A stretch of 64,000 nt of DNA, taken from positions 315,692 to 379,691 of the forward strand of contig CAJJDN010000110.1 in the NCBI GenBank assembly GCA_905182985.1, written 5' to 3'. Source of the stretch: Paramecium sonneborni (lineage: Eukaryota > Ciliophora > Oligohymenophorea > Peniculida > Parameciidae). Positions 61,248 through 64,000 of this stretch are shown here, one piece after another; positions within the stretch are counted from its first letter, which is position 1; each line of letters starts with the position of its first letter. The notes under the pieces are model-generated. The model saw nothing but the letters and a program-made list of their open reading frames with translations, was not told the DNA's origin and made no database searches. The translations under genes and the position numbers were made by a program.

Positions 61248-63103
61248 ATGGGTAACATTTGCTAATGTTAAGCTCTGGATATTATTCAAATAAATAGATA
61301 AGACTCTCTATCTGAAACTCAAATAAATCAACAGGAGAATATTATAAGTTTGAAATCTTTAATGAAAATGTAGGTGTAATTTGGGATTCCAAAGGACAAA
61401 GATTTGTTAAGACTAGATTCAATTTAATAAAAAAAGAAAATAAGGAAATTAGGTATGTCGAAGCTGGTGGAGCATTTGTAAAAATGTAAAATTATCATCC
61501 AAATAAATAATAGCGATTAGTTTAAAGATTATTCAGTGAGACCAGAAAAGACGATGAATTTAGAATATATGCAGAATTGTAAATGGATTGGATAACACGG
61601 AGAGAAACTTTAAAAAATTGGTAAGTGGACTGCATCTTGGAAAGGATAGAAAATGGATAGAGTTGGTGGATATTACTCTAATGATGGATAAAAGGAAGGC
61701 TTTTGGAATGAACTTTTGGAAAACTATTGGAGGTAAGTGATTATAAATGATTATCACTAATAGTCGAGGATAAGTTTAGAGTTATGGAGAATACTTTAAT
61801 AATTAAAAAATAGGGTCATGGAATTATATTTATTTTAAAAATATAATGTATTAATTTTTATTATTTATTATAAGAGGTGGTGGATATTATAATGAAAAAG
61901 GTTAAAGAAATGGTAAATGGATAGTTTTAAGTGATAAGTTTTGGGAGTATTATTAATTCAATAAAAAATAATAGTTGTAGTTAAATCACATATCATGGAG
62001 AATACAGAAATGGAAATAAGATTGGTAGATGGGATATATATTTTGAAAAAAAATTGATGTAAAATAAATAAATTTAATAAAGTGGTGGAGGGTAATATTA
62101 TTAAAATCAAAGAAATAAAAATGGATTTAAAATTGGTAGATGGATTGGACCCAATGATTGGTATTATTTGAATTTAATAATTTATTTAATTATTAGGCAA
62201 AGCTAAATCATAGATGATGGCATTTATAAAGAAGGTAGAAAAATTGGTAGATGGGACATTTGGTTTTAAAAAGATTATGAAAATAAGCAATTAGTGTAAA
62301 TAGTTGAATATTATTTTTAGTGGTGGAGGTTAATACTAGGAAAAATAATAAGATGGTTAATTAACAGAATCGATTAAAATTGGAAAGTGGACTGAACTTT
62401 TTGATGGGTTTAGTAAGTATGTTGATATAAAATATTTAATTATTAGTAATAGTTAAATTACCTATATTGGCGAATATCAAAATGGAAAAAAGGTTGGAAG
62501 ATGGAGTATATTTTACATGGATTTATGGACAAAACAGAATAATTTAATGTAGATAAACATAAATTATTTATGTATAGTGGAGGTGGATTATATAATTTTA
62601 AACAAGAAGGAAATGAAATTATAAATTCATATAAGATTGGTAGATGGATTGACATAAATGATGGTTTTTGGGGGTATTAGATAAATTTCTTTTATTAGTT
62701 ATGGTTAGGTTTTTTATACTGGTAATTATATTGATGGGAAGAAAAATGGTAAATGGGCTATTTATTTTAAGGATGAATGGAAAAATGAGAAATAATTAAT
62801 GTAAGAACAATTTTTATATATTTATTAAAGTGGTGGTGGAACATATAAAGTAGATCAAGAAGACGATAATTTTATAATTTCGAATAAGATTGGTTATTGG
62901 ATAGAATTGAGTGATAATTTTGGAGATGGATTTGGATAATAATAAATCATATTTACTGGAGAATATAAAAATGGTAAAAAGTTTGGTATATGGAACGTGA
63001 TGAAAAGAGATAAATACAAAATGGAAGCGGGATTCAAAACAATGTAAGAATATATTTTTATTCAAATTTCAGCTTATAAAACAAAATTGAAGGTTAAAAT
63101 TGA
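61248..63103 (+). CDS. MORN-like repeat protein with N-myristoylation/palmitoylation-type N terminus
   Basis: ATG 61248 to TGA 63101-63103, several introns of 25-31 nt. The N terminus MGNICQC fits N-myristoylation (Gly2) followed by palmitoylated cysteines, which would anchor it to membranes. After ~130 residues there are repeats of the type G-x-Y/W...G-x-(K/R)-x-G-(K/R)-W, seen many times (GGYYSNDGQKEGFWNE, GGGYYNEKGQRNGKW, YRNGNKIGRW, FKIGRW, QNGKKVGRW, VDGKKNGKW, KNGKKFGIW). They alternate long and short spacing, related to MORN repeats. Ending the gene requires a 29-nt intron (GTAAGAATA...TTTCAG), without which the frame runs on in AT-rich sequence. Confidence 0.75.
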
Positions 63104-64000
63104 AAAATATATTAAATACTATTTTGATTCTTACTCAGTATAAAATGTTTAAGTGTTTATTATAATATATTTATTTCTCGTTTATGTAATTTTAAATGTA
63201 TTGATTTTTATCAAAAAAAAGCTAAAAAAAGAATAAATAATTAAATACCTTCATTAAGGGTTTAATGCTTTTATTAAAATACTATCTTAATCATCTAATA
63301 ATGAATTTTTTAAAACTACTCATTGTTAAATTATCTTTTGAAAAAGCATTTTAAAAAATTTATTTTGTTTTATTGTTGGAGACATTTTCGCTTCAAAATA
63401 AATTATTTATTGAGATTTTAAGCTTTTTAAACATAATTTTGAAGATTATTATTTGCGCTTTTTCTTTTTTTTAATTCATTAACAAAAAATGTATTAATTA
63501 TTGAATACTTTAGTTTGAAATTTAAGAATCTGGGTTTTCATTAGTTAGAAATAGCCAGAAAAAGTTCCTATTTCAAATTTTGGGATGATTTTTTTGAAGA
63601 AATAGCTTCGGCATTATTTAGATTAAAGAATACATTAATAATTTCATGAATAAGGAAATAGATATCTTTACTTGACAATGCAACAAATATAATTACAATA
63701 AATTATTAAAAATTGTATTCAAAAATATATCCATAGATTTGATATTTAATAATATTATTATTATTATTATTAATTTTTTTATCATTAATTATAATCATTA
63801 TTTTACCATTGAGTATAATTTTGATGATTATAATTATAAAAAAATGTATATAAATAATTATTAAAAAAAACGAATATTCTCAATTTTTAATAATTTTTTT
63901 GATATTTCTTTTAATGAATATCAATTTTTTTTAATTATTATTTTTATACATTGTTTATAATAATTAAATAATAAACTATTTGCAATTAATTATTTTTCAA
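63104..64000. other. Right-end AT-rich sequence without genes
   Basis: Low-complexity A/T with short AAT/TTA microsatellite-like stretches near 63750-63900. No gene, RNA gene, or telomeric G/T-rich repeat was seen. Confidence 0.45.

Noticed and set aside
63750..64000. Possible telomere or chromosome end
   Set aside because: Only A/T low-complexity sequence is present. No G4T2/G3T3-type repeats are seen at either window edge.

Overview
The window is a macronuclear chromosome segment from a ciliate, almost certainly a Paramecium. It is extremely AT-rich. Long protein-like frames appear only when TAA and TAG are read as glutamine and TGA is the sole stop. Genes are interrupted by tiny GT...AG introns of about 20-34 nt. 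Spacers are tens of bases or fewer in many places. Every gene call below was read by eye in that code. Exon joins are therefore inferred, and the coordinates run from first codon to TGA with introns included.

Layout, left to right: a STAND/NACHT-like protein running off the left edge (1-2891, -); a CCDC81-type HU-domain protein (+); an N-terminal-motor kinesin (-); a DDX27/Drs1-like DEAD-box helicase (+); a ~6 kb coiled-coil gene (-) whose start lies 9 nt from the start of a small + gene; COX11 (-); Ku80 (-); a small coiled-coil gene (-); a P5B-type P-type ATPase, an EF-hand protein and a membrane protein with a histidine-kinase-like tail (all -); then a + cluster of a SHIPPO/STPG-repeat protein, a deoxynucleoside kinase and a WD40 protein. 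Next come the splicing factor CWC25 (-), a poorly resolved block of small genes including a degraded dCMP-deaminase-like gene (34-39 kb), lysine-ketoglutarate reductase (+), a B-box/TPR protein (-), a large cysteine-rich multi-pass surface protein (-), a gene-poor stretch with decaying gene relics (57-61 kb), and an N-myristoylation-type protein with MORN-like repeats (+).

Four single N characters (32003, 40385, 43004, 50207) each separate two apparently identical direct copies of 1.1-2.0 kb. These look like unmerged overlapping contig ends, not biological duplications. They create false extra pieces of CWC25, lysine-ketoglutarate reductase and the surface-protein gene. One of these junctions also carries a 124-nt divergent tail that branches right after a TA dinucleotide, which could mark an alternative DNA-elimination boundary.

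Several genes are ciliary or cytoskeletal (kinesin, CCDC81-like, SHIPPO, coiled coils). Others serve DNA and nucleotide metabolism (Ku80, dNK, dCMP-deaminase-like), RNA work (DDX27-like, CWC25), mitochondria (COX11) and the cell surface or signalling (P5B ATPase, EF-hand protein, pseudo-histidine-kinase, surface protein). Three loci keep a recognisable enzyme fold but appear to have lost key catalytic residues. No tRNA, rRNA, CRISPR array, telomere repeat or transposase was seen.
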